Assembly: GCF_026229185.1 (NCBI RefSeq)
Contig: NZ_JAGGJA010000009.1
Location: 124,001 to 188,000, forward strand
Direction: 5' to 3'
DNA from: Fodinibius salsisoli
Lineage (GTDB): Bacteria; Bacteroidota; Rhodothermia; Balneolales; Balneolaceae
DNA: 64,000 nt
Positions 35,706-44,194 of this stretch are shown piece by piece. Every line of letters starts with the position of its first letter. Position 1 is the first letter of the stretch. Under the pieces are notes generated by a model. The model had not been told where the DNA came from and did not search any database. It saw nothing but the letters and a program-made list of their open reading frames with translations. The position numbers and the translations under genes were made by a program.

Positions 35706-36455
35706 ATGCAGAAGCTTAAAGACGAAATCATTCCAAATCAGAAACTTTCCAAGGAACTGCTAGATAACCTCAACAAGCAGTTCGAAGTGGCCGGACCTGA
35801 TCAGGTACTCCTGTGGGGATTCCGTACGTTCGGAACCGACATGGTACTTGGTACAGGTTTTGGTCCTTCGGGAATGTTCTTGATTTATCGTCTTTGGGAG
35901 CTGGGGCTTGAGATTCCTATCTTCTATCTGGATACGCTTCTTCTGTTTGAGGAAACCTATGAATTACGCGACCGGATTGAAGAACGATTCGATATTGACA
36001 TCACTCGTGTAAGCTCAGATCTTTCGTTAGAAGACCAGGCCGAAAAGTTTGGCGATAAACTCTGGGAAACCAACCCCAATCGATGCTGCCATTTACGCAA
36101 GGTTTTACCGCTGCGAAACTATCTTTCGGATAAAAAGGCTTGGATAACAGGGGTGCGACGGAGCCAGTCAGAACGGCGTCGGGATACTGATTTTGTAGAA
36201 TGGGATCCTGAAAATGAGGTAATTAAGATTAATCCATTAGCCAATTGGACCGGTGACCAGGTGTGGGGTTATATCCGTGGAAAAGGATTGCCCTACAATC
36301 CACTGCATGATGAAGGTTACCCAAGTATTGGCTGTATACCCTGTACACAGCCCGTAGATAGCGAGGAACCTGAAGATGAACGATTAGGACGCTGGCAAGG
36401 GTTGGAGAAGACGGAGTGTGGAATTCATCTTTCAACCCAGAAAAACGGGAGTTAA
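35706..36455 (+). CDS. cysH: adenylyl-sulfate (APS) reductase, CysH family
   Basis: A 249-residue PP-loop reductase. Paired Cys127-Cys128 and C-x2-C at 210-213 are the [4Fe-4S] ligands that mark APS-reducing enzymes rather than the PAPS-only E. coli type. The catalytic Cys238 is in E-C-G-I-H. It reduces APS to sulfite with thioredoxin. No ATP sulfurylase gene is in the window, so sulfate activation is encoded elsewhere. Confidence 0.93.
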   Translation: MQKLKDEIIPNQKLSKELLDNLNKQFEVAGPDQVLLWGFRTFGTDMVLGTGFGPSGMFLIYRLWELGLEIPIFYLDTLLLFEETYELRDRIEERFDIDITRVSSDLSLEDQAEKFGDKLWETNPNRCCHLRKVLPLRNYLSDKKAWITGVRRSQSERRRDTDFVEWDPENEVIKINPLANWTGDQVWGYIRGKGLPYNPLHDEGYPSIGCIPCTQPVDSEEPEDERLGRWQGLEKTECGIHLSTQKNGS

Positions 36456-36477
36456 TACGACAAACAGTTTTAAGAAA

Positions 36478-37164
36478 ATGAGTAATACCATGGAAATGTT
36501 TCCAATCTATTTACGCCGACTTGATGAGCGTAAAACGGTTTTGGTAGGCGGTGATGATGAAGCCGAGGAGAAGGTAGAGCAGCTGTTAGAACGAAATGCT
36601 AACCTAACAGTCATTAGTCCACATCTAACAGAAAAGATGTGGCGTTGGGTTCGGGAGAGCCGCTTTAAGTGGATCCCGCGGAATTATAAACAAGGGGACC
36701 TGGAAGGAGCTTTTATGGCTATTGTGGCCGAGTATGAAGGCGACATTAATAAAAAGGTGTACCAGGAAGCCAAAGAGCGGAATATCCTCGTCAATGTGAT
36801 GGATGATCTGCCAAACGCTAATTTTGCATTTGGTTCTATCGTACGGCGTGGCCCCCTGACTATTTCTATTTCAACCAGTGGAGCAGCTCCTGCTCTTTCC
36901 GTTCGGTTACGTGAACGGTTCGAAGAAGAATTTGGCCCGGAATACGGCCAGTTCCTGGAGTTTATGCAGAAGCTCAGAAAACCAATGGCAAAATATCATG
37001 AAAAATTTTCTGACCGTAAAGATCTTTGGTACAAGTTGATTGACTCTGAAGTACTAAGTTTCTTTCGGCAGGGAAAAATAAAGGAAGCGTACCACAAAAC
37101 AGCTGAAATTGTAGGTGAAAAGGTGGTTGGAGATGCCTTGCCTACCGAACAAGTAACCGCATAG
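36478..37164 (+). CDS. precorrin-2 dehydrogenase/sirohydrochlorin ferrochelatase-like (Met8/CysG-N type)
   Basis: A 228-residue protein, starting at ATG 36478; a longer start overlaps cysH and is unlikely. The NAD-binding start V-L-V-G-G-D-D-E-A-E-E-K is followed by A-N-F-A-F-G-S-I-V-R-R-G-P-L-T-I-S-I-S-T-S-G-A-A-P-A-L, typical of the family. The usual G-G-G is here G-G-D. It completes siroheme synthesis from precorrin-2. Confidence 0.9.
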   Translation: MSNTMEMFPIYLRRLDERKTVLVGGDDEAEEKVEQLLERNANLTVISPHLTEKMWRWVRESRFKWIPRNYKQGDLEGAFMAIVAEYEGDINKKVYQEAKERNILVNVMDDLPNANFAFGSIVRRGPLTISISTSGAAPALSVRLRERFEEEFGPEYGQFLEFMQKLRKPMAKYHEKFSDRKDLWYKLIDSEVLSFFRQGKIKEAYHKTAEIVGEKVVGDALPTEQVTA

Positions 37165-37207
37165 CTGTTATATTCCTCCGCATTTTATTGTACTTTAAAG
37201 CGATTTT

Positions 37208-37235
37208 TTGACACACATAAAACAAAGTTTAATAC
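37208..37235 (+). promoter_or_regulatory. possible internal promoter before ferredoxin
   Basis: TTGACA at 37208-37213 and TAATAC at 37230-37235 with a 16-bp spacer lie in the 96-bp gap before the ferredoxin gene. The -35 is perfect and the -10 partial. Confidence 0.4.
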
Positions 37236-37260
37236 TAACACAGATTATTAGAGTTTTACG

Positions 37261-37599
37261 ATGGCATACGTAGTTGCTGAACCATGCATTAACTGTAAAT
37301 ATACCCATTGCGCCTCCGTTTGTCCGGTAGATGCATTTCGTGAGGGTCCAAACTTTTTAGCGATTGATCCTTTTGAATGCATCGATTGTGATGCCTGCGT
37401 GCCGGAGTGTCCGGTAGAGGCCATTTATCCGGATGATGAACTTCCGCTGGAGTGGGAGCATTATATAGATTTAAATGATCGGCTTTCCGAGCAGTGGATG
37501 GACCACCACGTTAGAGAAACAACAGAAGCGATGGAAGACGCTGACGAGTGGGCCGAAAAGGAAGATAAAGATGAGCTTTTAGTAGAAAGCTGGAATTAA
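37261..37599 (+). CDS. 7Fe/8Fe-type bacterial ferredoxin
   Basis: A 112-residue FdxA-like protein with Cys motifs C-I-N-C-K-Y-T-H-C-A-S-V-C-P and C-I-D-C-D-A-C-V-P-E-C-P in the first 60 residues, then an acidic C-terminal extension. The first motif's longer spacing suggests one 3Fe-4S plus one 4Fe-4S cluster. It is the likely electron donor for the sulfite reductase in the same cluster, though FdxA also serves other pathways. Confidence 0.92.
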   Translation: MAYVVAEPCINCKYTHCASVCPVDAFREGPNFLAIDPFECIDCDACVPECPVEAIYPDDELPLEWEHYIDLNDRLSEQWMDHHVRETTEAMEDADEWAEKEDKDELLVESWN

Positions 37600-37626
37600 A
37601 TTACAGCATTAAGTTATTACAAAGAG

Positions 37627-37664
37627 CTCCACTTCTGTTTATAACATCAGGAGTGGAGTTTTTT
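37627..37664 (+). terminator. intrinsic terminator of the sulfur operon
   Basis: CTCCACTTCTG at 37627-37637 and CAGGAGTGGAG at 37648-37658 form an 11-bp stem with one G-U pair, followed by six T. Confidence 0.9.
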
Positions 37665-37998
37665 ATTTGCTGGATTTAGAAATAAAAACTCCCCTGCCTG
37701 AACTGAATCTCAATGATCTTTAGCTGCCTTTATAAATAGGAATTCGTCTAACTTCGCCATACACCTTGCATTAACAAGGGTTTTCCCCTTCGTACGATAC
37801 AATGATGAACAGACCTTCTGACTACCCATTTTGTCGTATAGGTGCCGGTTATGTCAAGTATCGGTCGCCAGCTATAGGCTTGAACCGAGGATTTATAGAA
37901 ATGAAATACTAAAATGCAGGTGGAGAGGGCCTGCTCCGTCCGACGGGGTCTGCTTGACTTTTTCCTTTTTAAAGGGGTTAGGCAGCAAAAAATCTTCA
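37665..37998. other. gene-free stretch with possible cassette-array remnants
   Basis: No credible gene. On the minus strand GCCTAAC (37983-37977) follows the SnoaL-gene stop by about 15 nt, as an attC left core site would, and GTTAGAC (37752-37746) fits the right-core pattern GTTRRRY. The 238-nt distance is too long for one attC and the inner boxes do not pair, so this is at best a rearranged or decayed site. A CCGTC/GACGG hairpin lies near 37940. Confidence 0.35.
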
Positions 37999-38469
37999 CT
38001 ATTGAGTATTACTGTTACTAATTAGTCGCGCAATTCTCCACTGACAGTCAGGTTCTCGAGTATAAATGACAATTTGCTTTACATCTACAGTAACAACCTC
38101 TTTTGAATCAAAGACATTGACTTCACCAGTTACTTTCGTGCGTGCAAATGCCCAATCGCCATTACCATTAATTTCTATAGGCTCAATCGAAATTGAAGCT
38201 TGGTGTTTAAAACCTGCCTTAGCTGTTTCTATTAATTCCTTTCGTGTAGTAACAGCGGGTGAACCAGGTGGCATATAAACTGCGTCATCAGCAAATAAGT
38301 TTACCCATTTGTCAACGTCGCTAGCATTGTTATAAGTTTCCGTTTGTTGAATAAGCTTTTTGATTGCAGTTTTATCCTCTTCAGAGAAATTTTGCTGCTG
38401 ACCGTGTAAGGCTAGTGGATTACTGATTAGAAGTAGAATAGAAAAGAGCTGTAAACAAATAGTTTTCAT
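37999..38469 (-). CDS. secreted SnoaL/DUF4440-like protein, probable integron cassette gene
   Basis: A 156-residue protein with a signal peptide (L-F-S-I-L-L-L-I-S-N-P-L-A-L, cleavage near L-H-G-Q) and one NTF2-like domain (I-K-K-L-I-Q-Q-T-E-T-Y-N-N-A-S-D-V-D-K-W-V, F-A-D-D-A-V-Y-M-P-P-G). Activity unknown. The ATG at 38469 is preceded by a near-perfect Shine-Dalgarno (AAAGGAGGTTAC), unlike most genes here. A cassette boundary (GTTAGGC) lies just upstream and a core-site match just downstream, so it appears to be a mobile cassette. Confidence 0.78.
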   Translation of the reverse strand: MKTICLQLFSILLLISNPLALHGQQQNFSEEDKTAIKKLIQQTETYNNASDVDKWVNLFADDAVYMPPGSPAVTTRKELIETAKAGFKHQASISIEPIEINGNGDWAFARTKVTGEVNVFDSKEVVTVDVKQIVIYTREPDCQWRIARLISNSNTQ

Positions 38470-38495
38470 AGTAACCTCCTTTTTAGTTGTTTGCA

Positions 38496-38625
38496 GCCTA
38501 ACGACATTGCGCATAAGCTGCACGCGAATGAATGCTGATTTGATAAATAATGAACGAGAAGCTAAAAAGCCAGAAAGTGGCAAGTTCTGGCGAGGCGTGT
38601 CCGCTTAATGCGCGGTTAGGTGGCT
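38496..38625 (-). mobile_element. integron attC recombination site
   Basis: Read on minus, the site begins with A-G-C-C-ACCTAAC (fits RYYYAAC) and ends with GTTAGGC (fits GTTRRRY). Inside, GCGCATTAAGC pairs with GCTTATGCGC leaving one extra-helical base, CACGC pairs with GCGTG, and GCCAGAA/TTCTGGC forms an inner hairpin. These are the defining features of an attC. It overlaps the stop of the DoxX-like gene and leads into the SnoaL gene. Confidence 0.82.
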
Positions 38626-39286
38626 AGTTAGTTAGAACATATTTTGAACGAAATTTAACGAGCAAGTAACTTGAAACAGTTAAAGAACCTACAGCAAGCA
38701 AAATTGGATAGAGGATGCTACTATTGTTAAAAATACCAAATGCTGTAAAGATAAGCCCCAATGCGAATAAACCTGAAAGACCACTAGCAATGGTGGTTTT
38801 TAAAAAGCTTAAATGCTTGGTTCCAATTTCTGGATTGGAATTTTCAAATCCTGGAATCAAAGCTTGCCACTTATCAAATTCCCAACAAAGAAGATAAATA
38901 TTTGCCAAAAGCATCAGCCAAGCGATGAGCCATGTTCCTTTAAAACTTAGGGCCACAGTTATAAAACATATGTTTACAATGATTGGTAAGTAAAGCACTG
39001 TTCCAAGAGCAGTAGTGGCTGGAAACAGGAGAAGAATACCAGCTATCACTTGTGCAACTCCCACAAAGATATAAAACTCTGTTGCTTGAAAGAATGCATC
39101 AAAGAAATAGCCAATAGGTTCTGACGTAGGTATTCCTGCTGCGAAGGGGACATTTGCAACTTTCTTCAATCCTGGAATGATAAAACCAATGGCCAACCAA
39201 CCTCTTACAATTGCCGTAAACAGTTTTAACCAAGCATTGGAGACAACTTTTGAATGAACTTTTTCAAGTGAAGACTGTAAACTCAT
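38624..39286 (-). CDS. DoxX-like integral membrane protein, integron cassette gene
   Basis: A 220-residue membrane protein with about six hydrophobic helices (for example F-Y-I-F-V-G-V-A-Q-V-I-A-G-I-L-L-L-F and V-L-Y-L-P-I-I-V-N-I-C-F-I-T-V-A-L). The pattern resembles DoxX/SURF4-type proteins, whose functions are poorly known. Its stop overlaps the attC at 38496-38625, and the sequence before its start (GTTAGGTGGCT on minus, 39321-39311) is exactly complementary to the outer arm of that attC, as expected for one complete cassette. Confidence 0.75.
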   Translation of the reverse strand: MSLQSSLEKVHSKVVSNAWLKLFTAIVRGWLAIGFIIPGLKKVANVPFAAGIPTSEPIGYFFDAFFQATEFYIFVGVAQVIAGILLLFPATTALGTVLYLPIIVNICFITVALSFKGTWLIAWLMLLANIYLLCWEFDKWQALIPGFENSNPEIGTKHLSFLKTTIASGLSGLFALGLIFTAFGIFNNSSILYPILLAVGSLTVSSYLLVKFRSKYVLTN

Positions 39287-39310
39287 TAAATTTTGATTGA
39301 TGAATTATTT

Positions 39311-39321
39311 AGCCACCTAAC
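39311..39321 (-). mobile_element. cassette boundary (core site) at the 5' end of the DoxX-like cassette
   Basis: GTTAGGTGGCT on minus matches GTTRRRY and is an 11-of-11 complement of the outer arm (AGCCACCTAAC) of the attC at the cassette's other end. Sequence further upstream does not look like an attC, so it may be the insertion point or an attI-like site. Confidence 0.65.
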
Positions 39322-39663
39322 CTAATCTTATTCATTTAATATCTATGGTACACTTTGAATGGATAACATTCAAGAAGTGGGCCTATGGGAAGTAACAGCA
39401 AGAAATGATCATATTATCTGTATTCAATAGATATCGCCAATGCAGATAATGTCGATGGATAATATATTTTATCTGTATCGAAACTCGGGTAATTTCTTAC
39501 CTGATATCATTGCATGTATCCCAATTGAGGTATACCCCCCAATCGGTACGCTTTTCCGGATTCCAAAACGGGGTTTGCGGGCTGTTATTTCGGTTCTGAA
39601 TACAATGCCCTGATTCTGGTACATCTATAGTAGGATCTATATTTTTATAGAAGGAGGGAGGGA
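39322..39663. other. 342-bp stretch without a gene
   Basis: No credible coding frame on either strand. It lies between the cassette boundary and the leuB terminator. No integrase remnant was recognised. Confidence 0.5.
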
Positions 39664-39709
39664 ATAAAAAAAGCAGTAATCCACTATCAATTCCAGTAGA
39701 TTACTGCTG
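39664..39709 (-). terminator. intrinsic terminator of the ilv-leu operon
   Basis: On minus, AGCAGTAATC at 39708-39699 pairs with GATTACTGCT at 39681-39672, with further inner pairing, followed by a T7 run. It ends the operon after leuB. Confidence 0.9.
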
Positions 39710-39731
39710 TATGAGGTAATAAACCCGAAAT

Positions 39732-40838
39732 TTACAGGAAAGTGCCTGGCTGTAAGTCGGGATTCAAATGCTTTAAGACCGCACTTCCCATCTCCGTCGT
39801 ACTCACGAGATACTCATCGGGATCACCGGAAGCAATATCGCCGGTGCGGAAACCATCTTGTAACGTTGTCTCGATGGCTTCTTCGATTTCCTGGGCCGCA
39901 TCGGGCATGTCGAGCGAATGGCGACACATCAGTGCTACTGAAGCGATAGTCGCTAATGGATTGGCTTTATTTTGACCAGCAATATCAGGTGCAGAGCCGT
40001 GAACGGGCTCGTACATAGCATACTCCTTGCCAATGCTGGCAGAAGGTAACATGCCGATGGAGCCGGTAATCATAGAAGCTTCATCACTTAAAATATCGCC
40101 AAACATGTTACCGGTAAGGATGACATCAAACTGGCTGGGATCACGCACCAGCTGCATAGCACAGTTGTCAACCAGCATATGGTTGAGTTCAATTTCAGGC
40201 CATTGGCTGGCAGATTCAATAACGACCTGTCGCCAGAGGCGGGAAGCATCCAGTACATTGGATTTATCCACAGAAGTAACTCTGCGGTTGCGTTTGGCAG
40301 CGGTTTCAAAAGCGGTATGAGTTACCCGTTCTATCTCCTCAGTCGTATAAACTTTGGTATCTACGCCGCGCTCGCCGGTCTCCGTTTTCTCAATAAGTCT
40401 CGGACGTCCAAAGTAAATGCCGCCCGTCAACTCGCGAACGATCATGATATCTACACCGCTGACAATCTCTGGTTTTAGCGGGGAGGCATGAATGAGCGAA
40501 TCGTAGGTTTTGATAGGGCGGAGGTTCGCATAAAGGTCGAGTTCTTTTCGAATACCCAACAGAGCTGCTTCCGGACGTTTGTCTTTCGGCTCATTATTCC
40601 ACTGTTCACCACCTACGGCACCAAGAAGAACCGCTGATGCATCTTTGCAGGCATCAATAGTCTCTTGGGTTAAGGGGCGGCCAAACTGGTCAATACTGGC
40701 TCCGCCAAAGGCATAGCTTTTGGTTTTTAGCTGGTGGCCGTGTCGTTTACATACGGTCTCTAAAATATTGAGGGCTTCTTTGGTAACTTCGGGCCCGATA
40801 CCATCTCCGGGTAGTACAACTATTTCTTTTACTGACAT
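39732..40838 (-). CDS. leuB: 3-isopropylmalate dehydrogenase
   Basis: A 368-residue NAD-dependent decarboxylating dehydrogenase: L-P-G-D-G-I-G-P-E-V at the start, R-E-L-T-G-G-I-Y-F-G near 137, D-K-S-N-V-L-D-A-S-R-L-W near 190 and E-P-V-H-G-S-A-P-D-I-A-G near 278. It converts 3-isopropylmalate to 2-oxoisocaproate and, in the citramalate route, 3-methylmalate to 2-oxobutanoate. Its first 10 bp overlap leuD. Confidence 0.96.
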   Translation of the reverse strand: MSVKEIVVLPGDGIGPEVTKEALNILETVCKRHGHQLKTKSYAFGGASIDQFGRPLTQETIDACKDASAVLLGAVGGEQWNNEPKDKRPEAALLGIRKELDLYANLRPIKTYDSLIHASPLKPEIVSGVDIMIVRELTGGIYFGRPRLIEKTETGERGVDTKVYTTEEIERVTHTAFETAAKRNRRVTSVDKSNVLDASRLWRQVVIESASQWPEIELNHMLVDNCAMQLVRDPSQFDVILTGNMFGDILSDEASMITGSIGMLPSASIGKEYAMYEPVHGSAPDIAGQNKANPLATIASVALMCRHSLDMPDAAQEIEEAIETTLQDGFRTGDIASGDPDEYLVSTTEMGSAVLKHLNPDLQPGTFL

Positions 40839-41404
40839 GAGATCATTCCTTCTTTTCGTGCAAATTCAAAAATACCACCGGCGTTAACAATATCTGCAAC
40901 GCTGCCCAGTGGACGGATTTCATACGTTTTATCTTGCGTTATATTTTTCACTACTCGCTCTTCGGGATTGATTTCAATTTCATCCCCGGTATGGATTTCC
41001 TTGCTTAAGTTTTCAAGGCTCTCATAGGGAACCACAAAGCCGCCATCCACCGAGTTACGGTAAAAAATACGCGCAAATGTCGGTGCAATAATCGCATCTA
41101 CCCCAGCGATGTCGAGGGAAGCGGGAGCATGCTCACGAGAAGATCCACAGCCAAAGTTAGGCCCTCCGATAATGATATTAAAATCGCTTTCGAACTCATC
41201 TTCTTCTACTAACGGAATATTGCCTTCCGGCAGTCCTGATTCGGCATCCGGTACGCCGGAGAGGGCGTAACGTCCATAAAATTTACGTTCCTCCGGGTCG
41301 TCTAAACTATAGACGAGATGCTCGGCAGGAATAATTTGGTCGGTATCAATGTTTTTACCGAGCACAAATGCTTTTCCTGTAATTTTCTTATGCTTAGTTG
41401 CCAT
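40829..41404 (-). CDS. leuD: 3-isopropylmalate dehydratase small subunit
   Basis: A 191-residue swivel-domain subunit with G-K-N-I-D-T-D-Q-I-I-P near 18 and G-G-P-N-F-G-C-G-S-S-R-E-H-A near 80. It pairs with LeuC, 27 bp upstream, to isomerise isopropylmalate (and citramalate). Confidence 0.94.
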   Translation of the reverse strand: MATKHKKITGKAFVLGKNIDTDQIIPAEHLVYSLDDPEERKFYGRYALSGVPDAESGLPEGNIPLVEEDEFESDFNIIIGGPNFGCGSSREHAPASLDIAGVDAIIAPTFARIFYRNSVDGGFVVPYESLENLSKEIHTGDEIEINPEERVVKNITQDKTYEIRPLGSVADIVNAGGIFEFARKEGMISCQ

Positions 41405-41431
41405 AATATTTTGTCGTACGAGTTGGTAGTT

Positions 41432-42745
41432 TTAAATAACAGTTTGCTGAATGAAAACGCGGGGATCGGTAATTTTACCGGTCACTGCTGATGCAGCAAC
41501 GGTGTAGGGCGAAGCCAGGTAGACTTGCGACTCTTTGGATCCCATTCGTCCGGGGTAATTCCGGTTGGTCGTGGAGATGCAGACTTCCTGGTTGTTCAGA
41601 CGACCAAAGGTATCGGACGGACCACCCAGGCAGGCAGCGCATGAAGCTTGTCCAATGTTGCACCCCGCATCCCGGAAAATCTGGATGAGTGGCTTACCGT
41701 TTAAGGTGCGTGTTTCCAGACCTTTGGCAATTTCAGTGGTGGCCGGTACAATATAAGTATCCAACTTCAGATCATGACCGTCAATGATTTCGGCAGCAGC
41801 CTCAAAGTCTGACAATTTACCGCCGGTACAGGATCCAATATAAGCCCGGTCAAGGTCGGTGCCCTCAAGCTCAATAGCGGTGGCCTTGTTATCCGGACTG
41901 TGAGGCTTGGCTACCATAGGTACCATATCTTCCAGATTGTAATGGTACTTGCTGTGATACTTAGCATCGGGATCGCTGTAAACAAGATCAAACTCTTTGT
42001 CGGTACGTTCGCGGACATAGGCTTCTGTCTTGGCATCAGGTTCAACGACCCCATTTTTACCACCAGCCTCGATGACCATATTGGTGAGTGTCATACGGTC
42101 TTCCATCGTCATAGCACTAATGCCCGTTCCACCAAACTCCATCGTTCGGTAGGTGGCACCATCAACGCCGATATCACCAATTATCTGCAGGATGAGGTCC
42201 TTAGCCATGATATAGGGGGGCATAGAAGTCCCTTCAAATTCAAAACGCATGGTTTCGGGTACCTTTACCCACAGCTGGCCGGTGCCCATGATAAAGGCCG
42301 CATCGGTATTCCCGATACCGGTGGCAAACTGACCGAAAGCTCCGGCCGTACAGGTGTGAGAGTCGGTTCCAAAAAGTACTTCGCCCGGCCGGGTAAAGCC
42401 TTCTTCGGGGAGGGCAATATGGCAGACGCCTTTATAGTCGTCAGAGCCTACGTCGTAAAAATACGGCAGATCCTGATCCGCTGCAAAGCCCCGAAGGATA
42501 TCTACGTTACGATTGGCATATTTATCTTCTGTAAAAATGTAATGGTCGGGTATGATAACCAGTTTTTCTTTATCCCAGACCCGGGCATCTTCTCCAAACT
42601 CATTTTTAAAAATACCGATGGATGGGGGACCACAAACATCGTGGGTCATCAGTACATCAACATCCACCCAGACACTTTCTCCCGGTTCTACGGAGGAAGA
42701 GCCGCTGTTTTTAGCTAAGATTTTTTCAGTGAGAGTCATTCCCAT
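41432..42745 (-). CDS. leuC: 3-isopropylmalate dehydratase large subunit
   Basis: A 437-residue aconitase-family subunit with cluster ligands in G-S-C-T-G-G-K near 307 and A-S-C-A-A-C-L near 370 (C-x2-C). The length of about 430 and the M-T-L-T-E-K-I-L-A start place it with the shorter, archaeal-type LeuC enzymes, some of which also act on citramalate or homoaconitate. An alternative ATG lies two codons in. Confidence 0.93.
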   Translation of the reverse strand: MGMTLTEKILAKNSGSSSVEPGESVWVDVDVLMTHDVCGPPSIGIFKNEFGEDARVWDKEKLVIIPDHYIFTEDKYANRNVDILRGFAADQDLPYFYDVGSDDYKGVCHIALPEEGFTRPGEVLFGTDSHTCTAGAFGQFATGIGNTDAAFIMGTGQLWVKVPETMRFEFEGTSMPPYIMAKDLILQIIGDIGVDGATYRTMEFGGTGISAMTMEDRMTLTNMVIEAGGKNGVVEPDAKTEAYVRERTDKEFDLVYSDPDAKYHSKYHYNLEDMVPMVAKPHSPDNKATAIELEGTDLDRAYIGSCTGGKLSDFEAAAEIIDGHDLKLDTYIVPATTEIAKGLETRTLNGKPLIQIFRDAGCNIGQASCAACLGGPSDTFGRLNNQEVCISTTNRNYPGRMGSKESQVYLASPYTVAASAVTGKITDPRVFIQQTVI

Positions 42746-42813
42746 AATTCTAAACGTTTTCGAAATTAGTAGTATTAATTTATCAGTAAAATGTGCTTTT
42801 TAGCTTGTCAAAT

Positions 42814-42846
42814 GTCCGCTCGGACTCTTATGGGAGCACAACTCCC
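42814..42846 (-). promoter_or_regulatory. two small hairpins in the leuA-leuC gap
   Basis: GTCCG/CGGAC (42814-42825) and GGGAG/CTCCC (42832-42846) lie side by side in the 126-bp gap between leuA and leuC. They may be RNA processing or partial-termination sites setting expression between operon halves. Confidence 0.3.
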
Positions 42847-42871
42847 CCTGAAGCCAATGATTTTAGCTTGA

Positions 42872-44062
42872 TTATCCGGCGACGGTCGTATCCCCCGACA
42901 TTTCTTCCTGTGGCAATGTTTTACTTATCAAGGCAACCAGTTCTTTTTCTTCGACCGATTTTTTCTCGTCGGCCAGATTCGTAAATTGCAGATATACTTG
43001 GTTTAATTCTTTCTTGCCCAGTGAATAACCCAATTCCTGTAACTTTTTATTGAGTGCAAATCGTCCGGAGTGTTTACCCAATACAATTTTATTCCCGGTT
43101 AAACCCACCGACTTGGGGGTCATAATTTCATACGTCATTGGATTATTCAAGACCCCATGCTGGTGGATACCCGCTTCATGAGCAAAGGCATTTTCGCCAA
43201 CAATCGCTTTATTGGGCTGTACCTGGTTGCCGGTAATTTCGGTGAGGAGCTTACTGGCCGGTACCAGTTCTTCGGTAACAATATTCGTTTTCTTCGCCAT
43301 ATTATTGTTGCGGGTAGCAATAGCCATCGCAATCTCTTCCAGAGAAGCATTTCCTGCGCGTTCGCCGATACCATTGATCGTACATTCGATCTGTTCAGCT
43401 CCATTTCGGATAGCCATCAGCGAGTTTGCCACGGCCAGCCCAAGATCGTTATGGCAGTGCACGCTTATCGTTGCCTGATCGATGTTAGAAATGTTTTTGC
43501 GGATATTGCCAATCAGTTCGCCGTATTCCCAGGGCAGGGCATAGCCTACGGTATCGGGCACATTAATGACCTGGGCACCGGCTTCGATGACGGCGGTAAA
43601 GATTTCATAAAGAAATTCGGGATCACTTCGGGAGGCGTCTTCAGCTGAGAATTCGATTTCGTCGCAAAATTTCTTGGCGTGCTCAACGGCTTTGACAGCT
43701 GACTCAAGCACCTCTTCGCGACTTTTCTTCAGCTTATACTTCATATGGATGTCGGAAGTAGCAATAAAGGTATGAATACGTGGATGGGCAGCTGGTTCCA
43801 GTGATTCAGCTGCGCGGTCGATATCTTTGAGTGTAGTACGGCATAACGCCGCCACAGTGCTTTCCTTAATGTGCTTGCTTATTTCGTGTACGGTGTTAAA
43901 GTCACCTTCAGAAGCTATAGGAAAACCGGCTTCAATAACATCCGCCTTCAGACGTTCGAGTTGGAGAGCAAGCCGGAGTTTCTCATCCTGGTTCATGCTA
44001 AATCCGGGGGATTGTTCCCCATCTCGAAGAGTCGTGTCAAAAATTTTAATTTGGTCTTCCAT
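42872..44062 (-). CDS. leuA: 2-isopropylmalate synthase without the C-terminal regulatory domain
   Basis: A 396-residue HMGL-like TIM-barrel synthase: [12 protein letters not shown] at the start, H-C-H-N-D-L-G-L-A near 201 and N-G-I-G-E-R-A-G-N near 231. Leucine-sensitive LeuA enzymes run to about 510 residues with an allosteric domain; this one stops after the subdomain near 390. Homocitrate synthase (NifV-type) is an alternative, but the operon argues for LeuA. Confidence 0.85.
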   Translation of the reverse strand: MEDQIKIFDTTLRDGEQSPGFSMNQDEKLRLALQLERLKADVIEAGFPIASEGDFNTVHEISKHIKESTVAALCRTTLKDIDRAAESLEPAAHPRIHTFIATSDIHMKYKLKKSREEVLESAVKAVEHAKKFCDEIEFSAEDASRSDPEFLYEIFTAVIEAGAQVINVPDTVGYALPWEYGELIGNIRKNISNIDQATISVHCHNDLGLAVANSLMAIRNGAEQIECTINGIGERAGNASLEEIAMAIATRNNNMAKKTNIVTEELVPASKLLTEITGNQVQPNKAIVGENAFAHEAGIHQHGVLNNPMTYEIMTPKSVGLTGNKIVLGKHSGRFALNKKLQELGYSLGKKELNQVYLQFTNLADEKKSVEEKELVALISKTLPQEEMSGDTTVAG

Positions 44063-44194
44063 AATGATAGAGTTAAAGGTATTGTAAGTTATTTTGTAAT
44101 TATGCTATAGTTTTATCTGTTCAGATATTAAGATGTATGATCGCAGTTACAAACTGCGTAGATAATGGGTTTGATGATATTGAATAAGCATAAT

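Noticed and set aside
37748-37999. 83-residue minus-strand frame after the SnoaL gene as a third cassette gene
   Set aside because: Composition is Arg/Ser/Cys-rich with no recognisable motif or start signal; it overlaps hairpin repeats and looks non-coding.
41900-42718. 272-residue open frame on plus opposite leuC
   Set aside because: It is a shadow of the highly conserved leuC coding sequence, rich in unlikely residue runs, with no family resemblance.
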